Shown here piece by piece: positions 1 through 10,789 of a stretch of 64,000 nt of DNA. The notes under the pieces are model-generated. The model did not search any database. It was not told the origin of the DNA and saw only the letters and a program-made list of their open reading frames with translations. Source of the stretch: Agrococcus sp. SGAir0287. Lineage in GTDB: Bacteria > Actinomycetota > Actinomycetes > Actinomycetales > Microbacteriaceae. The stretch is taken from NCBI RefSeq assembly GCF_005484985.1, contig NZ_CP027942.1, positions 1,674,001 through 1,738,000 on the forward strand, read 5' to 3'. The position numbers were made by a program, and so were the translations under genes. Numbering within the stretch: position 1 is the first letter of the stretch; every line of letters starts with the position of its first letter.

Positions 1-351
1 GGTCGGTTCGAGCTGGAGGCGGCGATCCAGGCCGTGCACTGCGCGCGGCGCGAGACGGGTGCGACGGACTGGGCGGCGCTCGAGACGCTCTACGACGCGC
101 TGCTCGTCGTCGCTCCCACGACGGGCGGGCGGGTGGCGCGCGCCGCGGTCGTCGGTCGCCGCCACGGCGCCGACGCGGGGCTCGCGGCGCTCGGCGACGA
201 GCAGCCGTTGCAGGCGTGGTGGGCCGTGCGGGGGCGGCTGCTCGCCGACGCCGGTCGCGCCGACGAGGCGCGCGACGCGTGGCTGCGCGCCGCGACGCTC
301 GCCGGCGCCGACGACGTGCGCGACCATCTGCTCTCGCTCGCGCGCGGCTGA
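1..351 (+). CDS. C-terminal part of a DUF6596-type ECF sigma factor (5' truncated)
   Basis: The reading frame is open from the first base of the window and ends at a TGA at 349-351, so only the last 116 residues are seen. The segment starts GRFELEAAIQAVH and contains WAALETLYDALL and a later stretch rich in Ala, Arg and Leu. This matches the helical C-terminal extension of the large ECF sigma factors formerly annotated as sigma-24 or DUF6596 proteins. In that family the extension follows the sigma2 and sigma4 domains and is thought to regulate activity. The DNA-binding domains lie outside the window, so target promoters cannot be inferred. It converges with glnE. Confidence 0.72.
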   Translation, partial: GRFELEAAIQAVHCARRETGATDWAALETLYDALLVVAPTTGGRVARAAVVGRRHGADAGLAALGDEQPLQAWWAVRGRLLADAGRADEARDAWLRAATLAGADDVRDHLLSLARG

Positions 352-377
352 GCCGGCGTCGGCTGGGCCGCTCAGCC
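346..377. terminator. possible bidirectional hairpin between sigma factor and glnE
   Basis: An 8-bp inverted repeat (ggctgagc at 346-353 and gctcagcc at 370-377) spans the facing stop codons of the sigma factor gene and glnE. The loop is 16 nt and there is no U tract, so function as a terminator is only a suggestion. Confidence 0.3.
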
Positions 378-3263
378 CCAGAAGCGGTCGTCGAAGACCT
401 TGCGCGCGAGTCGCGTCGCGCGCAGGTACTCCTCCTCGAGCGCGCCCGCGCTCCCCGCGGGGCGTCCCATGAGCCGCGCGACGGTCTCGAGCTGCCCCCG
501 ATCGGTCGGCAGCAGGTCGATCGTGCGTGCCTGCGCGAGGGCGAGCGCGTTGCGCAGCCGCGACGCCAGCAGCCACGCTCGGCGCAGGATCGCGGCATCG
601 CGCGCCGAGATCGCCTCTGCCTCGACGAGCCCGGACAGCGCCTGCAGCGTCGTCGCGTGCCGGGCGCGCGGATCGTCCGCGGGCTGCTGCAGCTGCAGCA
701 GCTGCACGAGCCACTCGACGTCGCTGAGCGAGCCGCGACCGAGCTTGAGGTGACGGGTGCGATCCGCGTTCTGCGGCAGGCGCTCGGCCTCGACGCGCGC
801 CTTGATGCGACGGATCTCACGGGCGTCGGCCGTCGAGAGCCCGCCGCGATCGCGCACGCGCGCGACGACGGCGAGCAGCGCGTCGGCGAGCGCCCGGTCG
901 CCGGCGAACGGCGCGGCCCGCAGCAGCGCCTGACGCTCCCACACCTCGCCCCAGCGCTCGTAGTACGCCGCGTAGGAGGCGAGCGTGCGCACGAGGGGGC
1001 CCTGACGCCCCTCCGGTCGCAGCCCAGCGTCGAGCTCGAACTTCACGAACGGGTCCTGCACGACGTCGCTCGCGGCGCGCACGGCGCGCATCGCAGCGTC
1101 GAGGTCCCCCTCGTCGCGGCACACCCACAGCACGTCGACGTCGGAGCCGAAGCCGATCTCCCGCCCGCCCGTGCGTCCCATGCTCACGACGCCGATCGCG
1201 ACGTCGCCGCCGACGAGGTCGAGCGCGGCGTCGATCGCGACGGCGGCGATGCCCGTGAGGCGCTCCCCTGTGGCGAGCACGTCGTCGAGCCCGAGCGACG
1301 AGGCGAGTGCGGCGCGCAGCAGCTCGCGCCGCCGCAGGGTGCGCAAGGCGGTCTGCGCCGCGTCGCGGTCGTCGCGATGCCGTTCGACGATCGCGCGCGC
1401 CTCGTCGGCGAGCGTCACGGGCGCGAGCGCCTGCAGGCGCGTCTCGTCGGCGAGCCAGTGCGCCGCCTCCGGGATGCGCTCCAGCAGCGTCGCGATGAGC
1501 CTCGACGACGAGAGCACCGCCATGAGCCGCTGCGCCGCGAGCTCCGAGTCGCGCAGCATCCGCAGGTACCAGGGCGACTCGCCGAGCGCCTCCGACAGCC
1601 TGCGGAAGGCGAGGAGCCCCATGTCGGGGTCGGGGCCCTCCGACAGCCACCGGAGGAGCACCGGCAGCAGCACCCGCTGGATCTGCGCGCGGCGCGTCAC
1701 GCCGTTCGTCAGCGCGGCGATCTGGTCGAGCGCGCCCTTCGGGTCGCGCCAGCCGCTCGCCTCCAGTCGCGCCCTCGCCGCCTCGCTCGTCAGCTGCGTC
1801 GAGCCATCGGGCAGCGAGGCGACGGCCGCGAGCAGCGGACGGTAGAAGAGCCGCTCGTGGAGCCTGCGGACCTCACGCTTCGTCGCGTTCCAGCGCTCGA
1901 GCATCGCCGCGGCATCGGCGAAGCCCGCGGCGCGCGCGATCGCCCGCTGCGCATCCTCGCCCGAGGGCATGAGGTGCGTGCGCGACAGTCGCGCGAGCTG
2001 CGCACGATGCTCGAGCACGCGCAGCAGCCGGTAGTCGTCGGCGAACTCGCTCGCCTCGAGCCTGCCGATCATGCCGGCCTCGAGCAGCGCCTCGATCGCC
2101 TCGAGCGTGCCGCGCTGACGCACGTGCTCGTCCGTCGCGCCGTGCACGAGCTGCAGCAGCTGGATCGTGAACTCCACGTCGCGCAGGCCGCCCGGGCCGA
2201 GCTTCAGCTGCCAGTCGACCTCGTCGGCCGGGATGTGGTCGGTCACGCGCTCGCGCATGCGCTGCACCGACTCGACGAAGCCCTCGCGGGACGACGACTG
2301 CCACACCATCGAGCGCACCGCCCGCTCGTAGGCGGCGCCCAGGTCGGCGTCGCCGGCGACGGCGCGCGCCTTGAGCAGCGCCTGGAACTCCCACGACCTC
2401 GCCCAGCGCTCGTAGTAGGCGACGTGGCTCTCGAGCGTGCGCGTGAGCACGCCGTCCTTGCCCTCGGGGCGGAGGTTGGCGTCGACCTCCCACAGCATCG
2501 GCTCGCGCGACGGCTCCATGCAGCCCGCGGTCGTCTCGCGAGCGAGGGCCTGCGCCACCATCGCGGCGCGCTCCTCGCCGATCGCGCCGTCGCCGGCGTG
2601 CACCCAGATGACGTCGACGTCGCTGAGCACGTTGAGCTCGCGCGCGCCGGTCTTGCCCATGCCGATGATCGCGAGCCGCGTCGCAGCGACGTCGTCGGCG
2701 CCGAACCGGGCGGCCACCGTGCGGCGCGCGACGACGAGGCTCGCCTCGAGCGCCGCGGTCGCGGCGTCGGCGAGCGCGGCGCTCACCGCCTGCACGTGCG
2801 CGACGGGATCGGGCTGCGCGAGGTCGAACGCGACGATCTCGGTGAGGTGCCAGCGGTAGCGGCGTCGCAGCGCGACGATGGCGTCGGCGCGCGGCAGCCC
2901 GGTGTCGGCCACGGCGTCGAGCATCCGCTCGCGCAGCGTCGTCGCATCCGGCAGCGCTCGCGGCACGAGCGCCTCGAGCAGCTCGGGCGCGCGCTCGATG
3001 CAGGCGGCGAGGCCCGTGGACGCGCCGAGCACGCGCAGCAACGACGCACCCGCCTCCGCATCGTCGAGCGTCGCGGCGAGCGGCACGCCCGACCGGTGCA
3101 GGCGCGCGAACGACTGCAGCGCGCGGTCGGGGTCGGCCGCGAGCCGCAGGTCGTCGACGCGGGGACCGAGCACGCCCGCGACCTCGTCGAGCAGCGGCGC
3201 CGCCTCGCTGGGCGAGCGGAATCCGAGGCGCGCGAGGCGCGAGGTGGTGGTCTCGGCGCGCAC
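372..3263 (-). CDS. glnE: bifunctional glutamine synthetase adenylyltransferase/deadenylase
   Basis: Predicted 963-residue GlnE, which attaches AMP to and removes it from the regulatory tyrosine of GlnA1-type glutamine synthetase, coupling nitrogen status to glutamine synthesis in the cytoplasm. Two nucleotidyltransferase domains are visible, each with a G-x-G followed by SDxD metal site: GMGKTGARELNVLSDVDVIW in one half and a GRTGGREIGFGSDVDVLW version in the other. Each is followed by a GlnD-PII-binding-like helical region. Length is as expected for actinobacterial GlnE. The GTG start lies 38 nt downstream of the glnA2 stop, which suggests co-transcription. The adjacent glutamine synthetase is GlnA2-like and lacks the adenylylation motif, so the substrate is probably encoded elsewhere. 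Confidence 0.95.
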   Translation of the reverse strand: MRAETTTSRLARLGFRSPSEAAPLLDEVAGVLGPRVDDLRLAADPDRALQSFARLHRSGVPLAATLDDAEAGASLLRVLGASTGLAACIERAPELLEALVPRALPDATTLRERMLDAVADTGLPRADAIVALRRRYRWHLTEIVAFDLAQPDPVAHVQAVSAALADAATAALEASLVVARRTVAARFGADDVAATRLAIIGMGKTGARELNVLSDVDVIWVHAGDGAIGEERAAMVAQALARETTAGCMEPSREPMLWEVDANLRPEGKDGVLTRTLESHVAYYERWARSWEFQALLKARAVAGDADLGAAYERAVRSMVWQSSSREGFVESVQRMRERVTDHIPADEVDWQLKLGPGGLRDVEFTIQLLQLVHGATDEHVRQRGTLEAIEALLEAGMIGRLEASEFADDYRLLRVLEHRAQLARLSRTHLMPSGEDAQRAIARAAGFADAAAMLERWNATKREVRRLHERLFYRPLLAAVASLPDGSTQLTSEAARARLEASGWRDPKGALDQIAALTNGVTRRAQIQRVLLPVLLRWLSEGPDPDMGLLAFRRLSEALGESPWYLRMLRDSELAAQRLMAVLSSSRLIATLLERIPEAAHWLADETRLQALAPVTLADEARAIVERHRDDRDAAQTALRTLRRRELLRAALASSLGLDDVLATGERLTGIAAVAIDAALDLVGGDVAIGVVSMGRTGGREIGFGSDVDVLWVCRDEGDLDAAMRAVRAASDVVQDPFVKFELDAGLRPEGRQGPLVRTLASYAAYYERWGEVWERQALLRAAPFAGDRALADALLAVVARVRDRGGLSTADAREIRRIKARVEAERLPQNADRTRHLKLGRGSLSDVEWLVQLLQLQQPADDPRARHATTLQALSGLVEAEAISARDAAILRRAWLLASRLRNALALAQARTIDLLPTDRGQLETVARLMGRPAGSAGALEEEYLRATRLARKVFDDRFWG

Positions 3264-3301
3264 GGGTCAGCGTCCCGTGTCGCGTCGCAGCCGTGCAGGG
3301 G

Positions 3302-4627
3302 TCACAGCAGGGTGAGGTTGGCCTCGAGCTCGTACTGCGTCACCTGCGCGCGGTAGCGACGCCAGTCCTCGCGCTTCGACTGCAGGAAGAAGTCGAAGAC
3401 CTGCTCGCCGAGCGTCTCGGCGACGAGCTCGGAGTCCTCCATGAGCCCGAGCGCTCGGTCGAGGCTCGACGGCAGCGGCTCGTAGCCGAGTGCGCGGCGC
3501 TCCTTGTCGGTGAGGCTCCACACCTCCGTCGTCGCCTCCTCCGGCAGCTCGTAGCCCTCCTCGATGCCCTTGAGGCCCGCGGCGAGCATGACCGAGAACG
3601 CGAGGTACGGATTCGCGGCCGCGTCGATGCCGCGGTACTCGACGCGCGCCGACGACGGCTTGTTCGACAGCGGCACGCGCACGAGGGCCGAGCGGTTGTT
3701 GTGGCCCCACGAGATGTGGCTCGGCGCCTCGTCGCCTGCCCACAGGCGCTTGTACGAGTTCACGAACTGGTTCGTCACCGCGGTGAACTCCGGCGCGTGG
3801 CGCAGCAGCCCGGCCACGAACTGCCGCCCCGTCTTCGAGATCCGGTACTGGCCGGCGGGGTCGTGGAACGCGTTCTGCTCGCCCTCGAAGAGCGACATGT
3901 GCGTGTGCATGCCGGAGCCGGGCTTCGACTGCAGCGGCTTCGGCATGAAGGTCGCGTGCACGCCCTGCGCGATCGCGACCTCCTTCACGACCGTGCGGAA
4001 CGTCTGGATGTTGTCGGCCGTCGTGAGCGCGTCCGCGTAGCGCAGGTCGATCTCGTTCTGGCCGGGGCCCGCCTCGTGGTGGCTGAACTCGACCGAGATG
4101 CCGAGGTCCTCGAGCATCCGCACGCTCGCGCGACGGAAGTCGTTCGCGGTGCCGCCGGGCACGTTGTCGAAGTAGCCGGCCTGGTCGACGGGCACGGGGT
4201 TCGTCGGGTCCGCATCGCGCAGCAGGTAGAACTCGCACTCGGGGTGCGTGTAGAACGAGAACCCGCGGTCGCCGGCCTTGGCGAGCGCGCGCTTCAGCAC
4301 GTTGCGCGGATCCGCCGCGGCCCCCTCGCCGTCGGGCGTGAGGATGTCGCAGAACATGCGGGCGGTCGGGTCGATCTCGCCGCGCCACGGCAGCACCTGG
4401 AACGTCGACGGGTCTGGGCGGGCGATGACGTCGGCCTCCGACGCCGTCGTGAGCCCCTCGATCGAGGAGCCGTCGATGCCGAGACCCTCGGCGAACGCGC
4501 TCTCGACCTCCGCGGGGGCGATCGCGACCGACTTCAGCGTGCCGAGCACGTCGGTGAACCAGAGGCGCACGAACTTGACGCCGCGCTCCTCGATCGTGCG
4601 GAGCACGAAGTCACGCTGCTTGTCCAT
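3302..4627 (-). CDS. glnA2: type I glutamine synthetase, GlnA2-like (GSI-alpha)
   Basis: A 441-residue glutamine synthetase making glutamine from glutamate, ammonia and ATP, or a related gamma-glutamylation. Family landmarks are the N-terminal beta-grasp with DVLGTLKSV, GIDGSSIEG, the metal-ligand segment THPECEFYLL, HHEAGPGQNEID, the KPGSGMHTHMS loop and NNRSALVRVP. It is shorter than GlnA1 (about 470 residues), and I do not see an NLYDLP-type adenylylation site near the C-terminus, where the sequence reads ALGYEPLPSSLDRAL as in GlnA2 proteins. The ATG is preceded by AAGGGA. Position directly upstream of glnE is the order known from mycobacteria. Confidence 0.93.
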   Translation of the reverse strand: MDKQRDFVLRTIEERGVKFVRLWFTDVLGTLKSVAIAPAEVESAFAEGLGIDGSSIEGLTTASEADVIARPDPSTFQVLPWRGEIDPTARMFCDILTPDGEGAAADPRNVLKRALAKAGDRGFSFYTHPECEFYLLRDADPTNPVPVDQAGYFDNVPGGTANDFRRASVRMLEDLGISVEFSHHEAGPGQNEIDLRYADALTTADNIQTFRTVVKEVAIAQGVHATFMPKPLQSKPGSGMHTHMSLFEGEQNAFHDPAGQYRISKTGRQFVAGLLRHAPEFTAVTNQFVNSYKRLWAGDEAPSHISWGHNNRSALVRVPLSNKPSSARVEYRGIDAAANPYLAFSVMLAAGLKGIEEGYELPEEATTEVWSLTDKERRALGYEPLPSSLDRALGLMEDSELVAETLGEQVFDFFLQSKREDWRRYRAQVTQYELEANLTLL

Positions 4628-4656
4628 CGGGTCCCTTCCCTCGCGTGTGCTCCAGG

Positions 4657-6747
<2,091 letters not shown>

Positions 6748-6799
6748 GGGTCGATCCAAGCAGACGACGCCGCGCAGCCGGCAGCGAGGATGCGCGGCG

Positions 6800-6805
6800 T
6801 AGGCT
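6800..6805 (+). promoter_or_regulatory. -10 element of panB (leaderless pattern)
   Basis: TAGGCT ends exactly 7 nt before the panB ATG. With transcription starting about 7 nt after a -10 box, the mRNA would begin at or very near the start codon, which also supports that start. Confidence 0.55.
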
Positions 6806-6812
6806 CGTCGGC

Positions 6813-7670
6813 ATGCCAGAGGAGTCGAGCCCCTACGGGGGCGCCCCGCAGCCCAGCCCCGCCGCCGGTCGCAAGCGGGTCCGCACGCGGCACTTCCGCC
6901 AGGCGAAGGCCGACGGCGTCAAGATCACGGGCCTCACGAGCTACGACACCCTCACGGCGCAGATCTTCGATCGCGCGGGCATCGACTTCCTGCTCGTCGG
7001 CGACTCCGCCGGCAACACCGTGCTCGGCTACGACACGACGCTGCCCGTGACGGTCGACGAGCTCATCCCGCTCACGCGCGCCGTCGCGCGCTCGTGCCAG
7101 CGTGCGCTCGTCGTCGCCGACATGCCCTTCGGCTCGTACGAGGTCGACGCGTCGGAGGCGCTGCACACCGCGATCCGCTTCATGAAGGAGACGGGCGCGC
7201 ACGCCGTCAAGCTCGAGGGCGGCGAGCGCTCGGCCGACAAGATCCGCCGCATCGTCGAGGCCGGCATCCCCGTCATGGGACACGTCGGCTTCACGCCGCA
7301 GTCGGAGCACGGCCTCGGCGGGCACGTGATCCAGGGTCGTGGCGACGAGGGCGCAGAGCAGCTGCTGCGCGACGCGCGCGCCGTCGAGGAGGCCGGCGCC
7401 TTCGCCGTGGTGCTCGAGATGGTGCCCTCGGATGCCGCGGCCGCCGTCACGGAGGCGCTGTCGATCCCGACGCTGTCGGTCGGCGCCGGTCCGCACTGCG
7501 ACGGGCAGCTGCTCGTGTGGACCGACTGGGCCGGGCTCACGACGGGGCGCACGCCGCGCTTCGTGAAGCAGTACGCGCAGCTCGCGCAGACCCTCACGGA
7601 GGCCGCGCAGGCCTTCAAGGCCGACGTCGAGTCGGGCGCGTACCCGTCGGCCGAGCACGAGTACGAGTAG
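6813..7670 (+). CDS. panB: 3-methyl-2-oxobutanoate hydroxymethyltransferase
   Basis: A 285-residue ketopantoate hydroxymethyltransferase, first step of pantothenate and coenzyme A synthesis. It transfers a hydroxymethyl group from methylenetetrahydrofolate to alpha-ketoisovalerate. The (beta/alpha)8 barrel signatures are present: [13 protein letters not shown], the metal and substrate Asp residues in [17 protein letters not shown] and ADMPFGSYE, the KLEGG segment, GHVGFTPQ, and the catalytic Glu in VLEMVP. A hydrophilic N-terminal extension of about 30 residues rich in Pro, Arg and Lys precedes the barrel, as in other actinobacterial PanB proteins. The DUF1697 gene begins 4 nt after the stop and is probably co-transcribed. 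Confidence 0.96.
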   Translation: MPEESSPYGGAPQPSPAAGRKRVRTRHFRQAKADGVKITGLTSYDTLTAQIFDRAGIDFLLVGDSAGNTVLGYDTTLPVTVDELIPLTRAVARSCQRALVVADMPFGSYEVDASEALHTAIRFMKETGAHAVKLEGGERSADKIRRIVEAGIPVMGHVGFTPQSEHGLGGHVIQGRGDEGAEQLLRDARAVEEAGAFAVVLEMVPSDAAAAVTEALSIPTLSVGAGPHCDGQLLVWTDWAGLTTGRTPRFVKQYAQLAQTLTEAAQAFKADVESGAYPSAEHEYE

Positions 7671-7674
7671 TCCC

Positions 7675-8181
7675 GTGGCCCGCATCGTGCTGCTGCTGCG
7701 CGGCGTGAACGTCGGCGGCGTGACCGTGCGCTCGGCGGACCTGCGCGCCTTGCTCGGCGACGCGGGGCTCGGCGAGGTGCGGACCGTGCTCGCGAGCGGC
7801 AACGCCATCGTCGACGCGCGCTCGGTCGCGGCGGGCGTCCGGACGGCCGAGGCGGCGCTCGAGGAGCGCTACGGCCGACGGATCCGCGTGCACGGCCTGA
7901 CGCTCGCCGCACTGCGGACGATCGTCGACGCGTACCCGTTCGCCGAGGACGACGCGCATACGCCGTACGTGGTCTTCCCGCTCGAGGACGGCGTCCTCGA
8001 GCGCATCGCCGAGACCGAGACTGACGAGGATGTCGCGGTCGCGGGCGGCGTGCTGCACTGGTCGAACCCGAAGGGGCACACGATCGACTCCCCCATCGGC
8101 GTCGCGCTCGCCCGCGTCGGCAAGGACGCCACGACGACCCGCAACCTGCGGACGCTGCGGCGCATCGTGGACGCCGGCTGA
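7675..8181 (+). CDS. DUF1697 family protein
   Basis: A 168-residue soluble protein recognised as DUF1697 by the N-terminal LLRGVNVGGV motif, the following LASGNAIVDA segment, the HGLTLAALR and PFAEDD stretches, and the C-terminal TTRNLRTLRRI motif. The biochemical function of the family is unknown. The GTG start is only 4 nt downstream of panB with no strong ribosome-binding site, consistent with translational coupling. Nothing in the sequence links it directly to pantothenate synthesis. Confidence 0.85.
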   Translation: MARIVLLLRGVNVGGVTVRSADLRALLGDAGLGEVRTVLASGNAIVDARSVAAGVRTAEAALEERYGRRIRVHGLTLAALRTIVDAYPFAEDDAHTPYVVFPLEDGVLERIAETETDEDVAVAGGVLHWSNPKGHTIDSPIGVALARVGKDATTTRNLRTLRRIVDAG

Positions 8182-8214
8182 GCGACGCACGAGGACGCGG
8201 AGCCGGCACGCGGG

Positions 8215-9567
8215 TCAGAACGGAAGCGACGACGTGGGCGGGTCGCGCGTGCGCGCGGAGGCGCGTCCCTCCACCGTGGCGTCGGTGAAGGTGGGTCCGG
8301 TCGGTGGTGGTCGGTCGAGGTAGGTCTGTCCGCGCGGTGATCGCCAGTGCAGTTCGCCGGGTCGGGGTTGGTGGACGGTCCAGGCGGTGGCGTGCTTGAG
8401 GGTGTGGTGGCGTCGGCAGAGGTGGGCGAGGTTGCCGATGCTCGTGGTGCCGCCGTGGTCCCAGGCGATGGTGTGGTCGAGGTCTGCGGTGCGGGCGTGG
8501 GATGCGCAGCCGGGGAACCGGCAGTGCTGGTCGCGGGCGATGAGGAGCCGACGCTGCGCTGCGGTCGGCTGATAGGTGTCGACCTCGACGACGGTGCCGC
8601 GGATCGGGTCGGTGAGCAGCCGCTCCCAGGTCGCTGCGACGCCGGCGAGGATGCGGGCGGTCTCGGCATCGATGGGCTGGGCGCCGTCGAGCGTGCCGGG
8701 TGCGTCGTCGTGTCCGGTGAGGGTGGTGACGGGGATCGTGACCTGCACGACCGGGCGGATCGTCGAGAGCAGCCTCGCGTGCTCGGTCGCATCGTCGGCG
8801 CCGACGCTCTGGGTGGCGCCATCCGGCGCTCCGCTACCGGTGAGGAGGAGCTCGCAGAATGCGTCGGCGCGCCATTGGTCGATGGTGCGCGGGTCGTCCT
8901 TGGGCTTGGCGCGGGCGCCGACGCGGAGGCGGTGGTCGATGCCGTGCGCGAGGACGGCGGGGACGTAGGCGCCGATCCACGCCATCCCGTCGTCGGCGGG
9001 TTCGATGGTCACGCGTCGGTCGTCGCGGGCGGCGCGGTGGCGGTCGACGAGCGGCTCCACCAGCTGCGCGTCCGCTGCCTTCCGTGCAGCCTTCGCGACG
9101 CGGGCCGGCGTCGTCGTCTCGGCGAGGGCGACCATGGCGGTCTCGTACGCGGTCCGCTGCTCGGCGGTGACGTCGGTGGAGGCGAGGACGGAGCCGGCCT
9201 CGGTGATCGCGCGCACGTGCCCGTGGCCGATGCGGCCGTCGGCGAACGCGTCGAGCACGAGCGGCCATGTGTCGACCAGGTGCATCGCGTCGCCGATCTG
9301 CCGCTCGATCGCGCGATCCGACACGCGTGCGTGCACGCCGATCTCGGCGGCGATCGCTCGCAGCTCCATCGTCGACCGCTCGCTCGACCCACTACCGGCA
9401 CGCTCGAGCGCGAGATGGCCGAGGGAGGCGAGCAGGCGCAGCTCGTAGGCCTCGAGCGCCTGCCTGCCGGAGCGGAGCGCGGCGAGCTGGGAGAGCGCGT
9501 TGGCCTCGATCGCGGCCAGCGCGGCAGGGTCGGGACCCTGTGCCGTGCCGTCGATCTCCTGCGCCAT
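8215..9567 (-). CDS. DUF222/HNH endonuclease domain protein (13E12-like)
   Basis: A 450-residue protein with an N-terminal helical DUF222 region (roughly residues 20-330) and a C-terminal HNH nuclease motif. The HNH part shows CRFPGC, then DLDHTIAWDHGG, then GNLAHLCRRHHTLKH, giving two Cys and the His/Asn/His set expected for metal-dependent nicking. These 13E12-like proteins are often present in several copies in actinobacterial genomes; their biological role is not settled. The ATG was chosen because it begins the conserved N-terminus and follows a CAGAGT box by 6 nt; the frame stays open upstream through the repeat array. Its 5' side faces about 1 kb of non-coding repeats. Confidence 0.88.
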   Translation of the reverse strand: MAQEIDGTAQGPDPAALAAIEANALSQLAALRSGRQALEAYELRLLASLGHLALERAGSGSSERSTMELRAIAAEIGVHARVSDRAIERQIGDAMHLVDTWPLVLDAFADGRIGHGHVRAITEAGSVLASTDVTAEQRTAYETAMVALAETTTPARVAKAARKAADAQLVEPLVDRHRAARDDRRVTIEPADDGMAWIGAYVPAVLAHGIDHRLRVGARAKPKDDPRTIDQWRADAFCELLLTGSGAPDGATQSVGADDATEHARLLSTIRPVVQVTIPVTTLTGHDDAPGTLDGAQPIDAETARILAGVAATWERLLTDPIRGTVVEVDTYQPTAAQRRLLIARDQHCRFPGCASHARTADLDHTIAWDHGGTTSIGNLAHLCRRHHTLKHATAWTVHQPRPGELHWRSPRGQTYLDRPPPTGPTFTDATVEGRASARTRDPPTSSLPF

Positions 9568-9634
9568 GACCCGACTCTGCCAGCGACCACCGACACGGAG
9601 TCCGCGCGTGGATGGCCGGGTCGGGAGGGTCCGG

Positions 9635-9953
9635 TGCTCCTTTCGAGGCTCGCTGCGCTCGCACCTCAAGGAGCGGTTGGGAGAGACGGCACGGGTCAGG
9701 CGGGTGGCCGGAGCGGGAGGGTCCGGTGCTCCTTTCGAGGCTCGCTGCGCTCGCACCTCAAGGAGCGGGTGGGAGAGACGGCACGGTCAGGCGGGTGGCC
9801 GGAGTGGGAGGGTGCGGTGCTCCTTTCGAGGCTCGCTGCGCTCGCACCTCAAGGGGCGGTTCAGGAAGGGCGTGCTCGGATGAGTCGGATGGCTGGGTCG
9901 GGAGCGTCGCGTGCTCCTTTCGAGGCTCGCTGCGCTCGCACCTCAAGGAGCGG
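9635..9953. repeat. tandem array of a palindromic unit of about 92 bp
   Basis: Four near-identical 42-bp cores begin at 9635, 9727, 9818 and 9912, so the spacing is 92, 91 and 94 bp. Each core starts tgctcctttcgagg and ends cctcaaggagcgg, giving outer arms gctcctt/aaggagc and inner arms gagg/cctc around a GC-rich centre. Between cores 1 and 3 the spacer (gggagagacggcacgg... then ...ccggagtgggaggg) is also repeated, so whole units were duplicated. No coding function is evident although all frames stay open. Confidence 0.9.
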
Positions 9954-9972
9954 GTGGGGACGCTCCTGCGCA

Positions 9973-10362
9973 GCCATGCGGGCGGTCGCGTCGGGCGGGC
10001 TCGTCGCGTGGTCTCGTGACGGCTCCTCGCCCAAAGGCTCGGGGCCTCCTCGACCGGCTGGTGGGGGAACCGCCCGCGATGGGGATGCCGCCCGCCCGCA
10101 GCTGGTCGAGGAGCGCGCGAGCGAGAGCGAGCACGCGTCACGAGACCACGCGACCGCCGCTCCCACGCAGCCATGCGCGTGGTCGCGTCGCGCGGGCTCG
10201 TCGCGTGGTCTCGTGACGGCTGCAGCCTTCGGCTGCGGCCTCCTCGACCAGCTGGCGGGGAGCCACCCACGATGGGGATGCCGCCCACCCGCCGCTGGTC
10301 GAGGAGCGCGCGAGCGAGAGCGAGCACGCGTCACGAGACCACGCGACCGCCGCTCCCGCCCA
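9973..10362. repeat. two tandem copies of a palindromic element of about 195 bp
   Basis: Copy one spans 9973-10169 and copy two 10170-10362; both begin gccatgcg and a fragment of a third begins at 10363. Each copy is bounded by a perfect 18-bp inverted repeat: tcgcgtggtctcgtgacg at 10004-10021 and 10201-10218, with its complement at 10136-10153 and 10329-10346. A second inner pair, ctcctcgacc and ggtcgaggag, lies inside. Copy one carries ctcgcccaaaggctcgggg where copy two has gcagccttcggctgcgg. Confidence 0.9.
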
Positions 10363-10588
10363 GCCATGCGCCTGGTCGCGTCGAGCCGGTGCGTCTGGGG
10401 CTCCCTTCGCGGCTCGCTGCGCGGGTCCTGAGGAGCGAGCGCAGCGAGCGTCTCGAAGGGCGCGCCTCGAGAAGCGGTTCGGGAGGCGGGCGCGAGTCGA
10501 TCAGAGGGCCGGGCCGCGGTGGTCCCTCCGCAGCGTCCCGAGGAGCGAGCGCCGCGAGCGCCCCCGAAGGGTGCGCCCCGCCTGCGGA
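10363..10588. repeat. degenerate palindromic repeat remnants, otherwise non-coding
   Basis: The stretch starts with a partial third copy of the preceding element. It then holds two diverged elements of the gaggagcgagcg...cgcgagcg type, one at about 10400-10470 and one at about 10536-10580, both combining ttcg/cgaa-rich arms with gcgagcg repeats. I see no gene or promoter here. Confidence 0.6.
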
Positions 10589-10759
10589 TCAGTCCTCCGC
10601 GGCGTCCTCCGCGGCCCATCGGCGCGAGCGCTCCTCGATGATCTCGGGCGCGCGCGCAGCCTCCTCGGCCGTGGCGAAGGGACCGGCCCGATCGACGCTG
10701 GGCGAGACCATGCCCTCCTCGACGGCGCCGGTCTCGAGGTTGTACCAGTACTCGGCCAT
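10589..10759 (-). CDS. small SPOR-like protein of Microbacteriaceae type
   Basis: A 56-residue acidic protein starting [17 protein letters not shown], followed by VDRAGPF and an Ala/Glu/Arg-rich helix ending WAAEDAAED. The YWYNLxTGxVExG start is familiar to me from short proteins often annotated as SPOR domain-containing in Microbacteriaceae. A true SPOR domain is about 70 residues, so peptidoglycan binding is not established. A GAGGGGA ribosome-binding site precedes the ATG. A TAGGCT box lies about 24 nt upstream on the minus strand (plus 10785-10790), overlapping the divergent map promoter region. Confidence 0.75.
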   Translation of the reverse strand: MAEYWYNLETGAVEEGMVSPSVDRAGPFATAEEAARAPEIIEERSRRWAAEDAAED

Positions 10760-10776
10760 GATCGTCCCCTCTTTCG

Positions 10777-10782
10777 TATGCT
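10777..10782 (+). promoter_or_regulatory. -10 element of map (leaderless pattern)
   Basis: TATGCT is followed by 7 nt and then the ATG at 10790. The arrangement favours that ATG over the in-frame ATG at 10778, which lies inside the box itself. Confidence 0.5.
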
Positions 10783-10789
10783 GGAGCCT

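Noticed and set aside
216..3356. Long plus-strand open frame opposite glnE
   Set aside because: Shadow of glnE; the translated sequence is low-complexity and shows no family motif.
9635..10362. Direct repeats considered as a CRISPR array
   Set aside because: Units are 91-197 bp with repeated spacers and long internal palindromes, unlike 28-37 bp repeats with unique spacers, and no cas gene is present.
9392..10431. Open frames running through the repeat array
   Set aside because: Repeated translation of the same segment in all frames and no start with a ribosome-binding site; openness follows from GC content.
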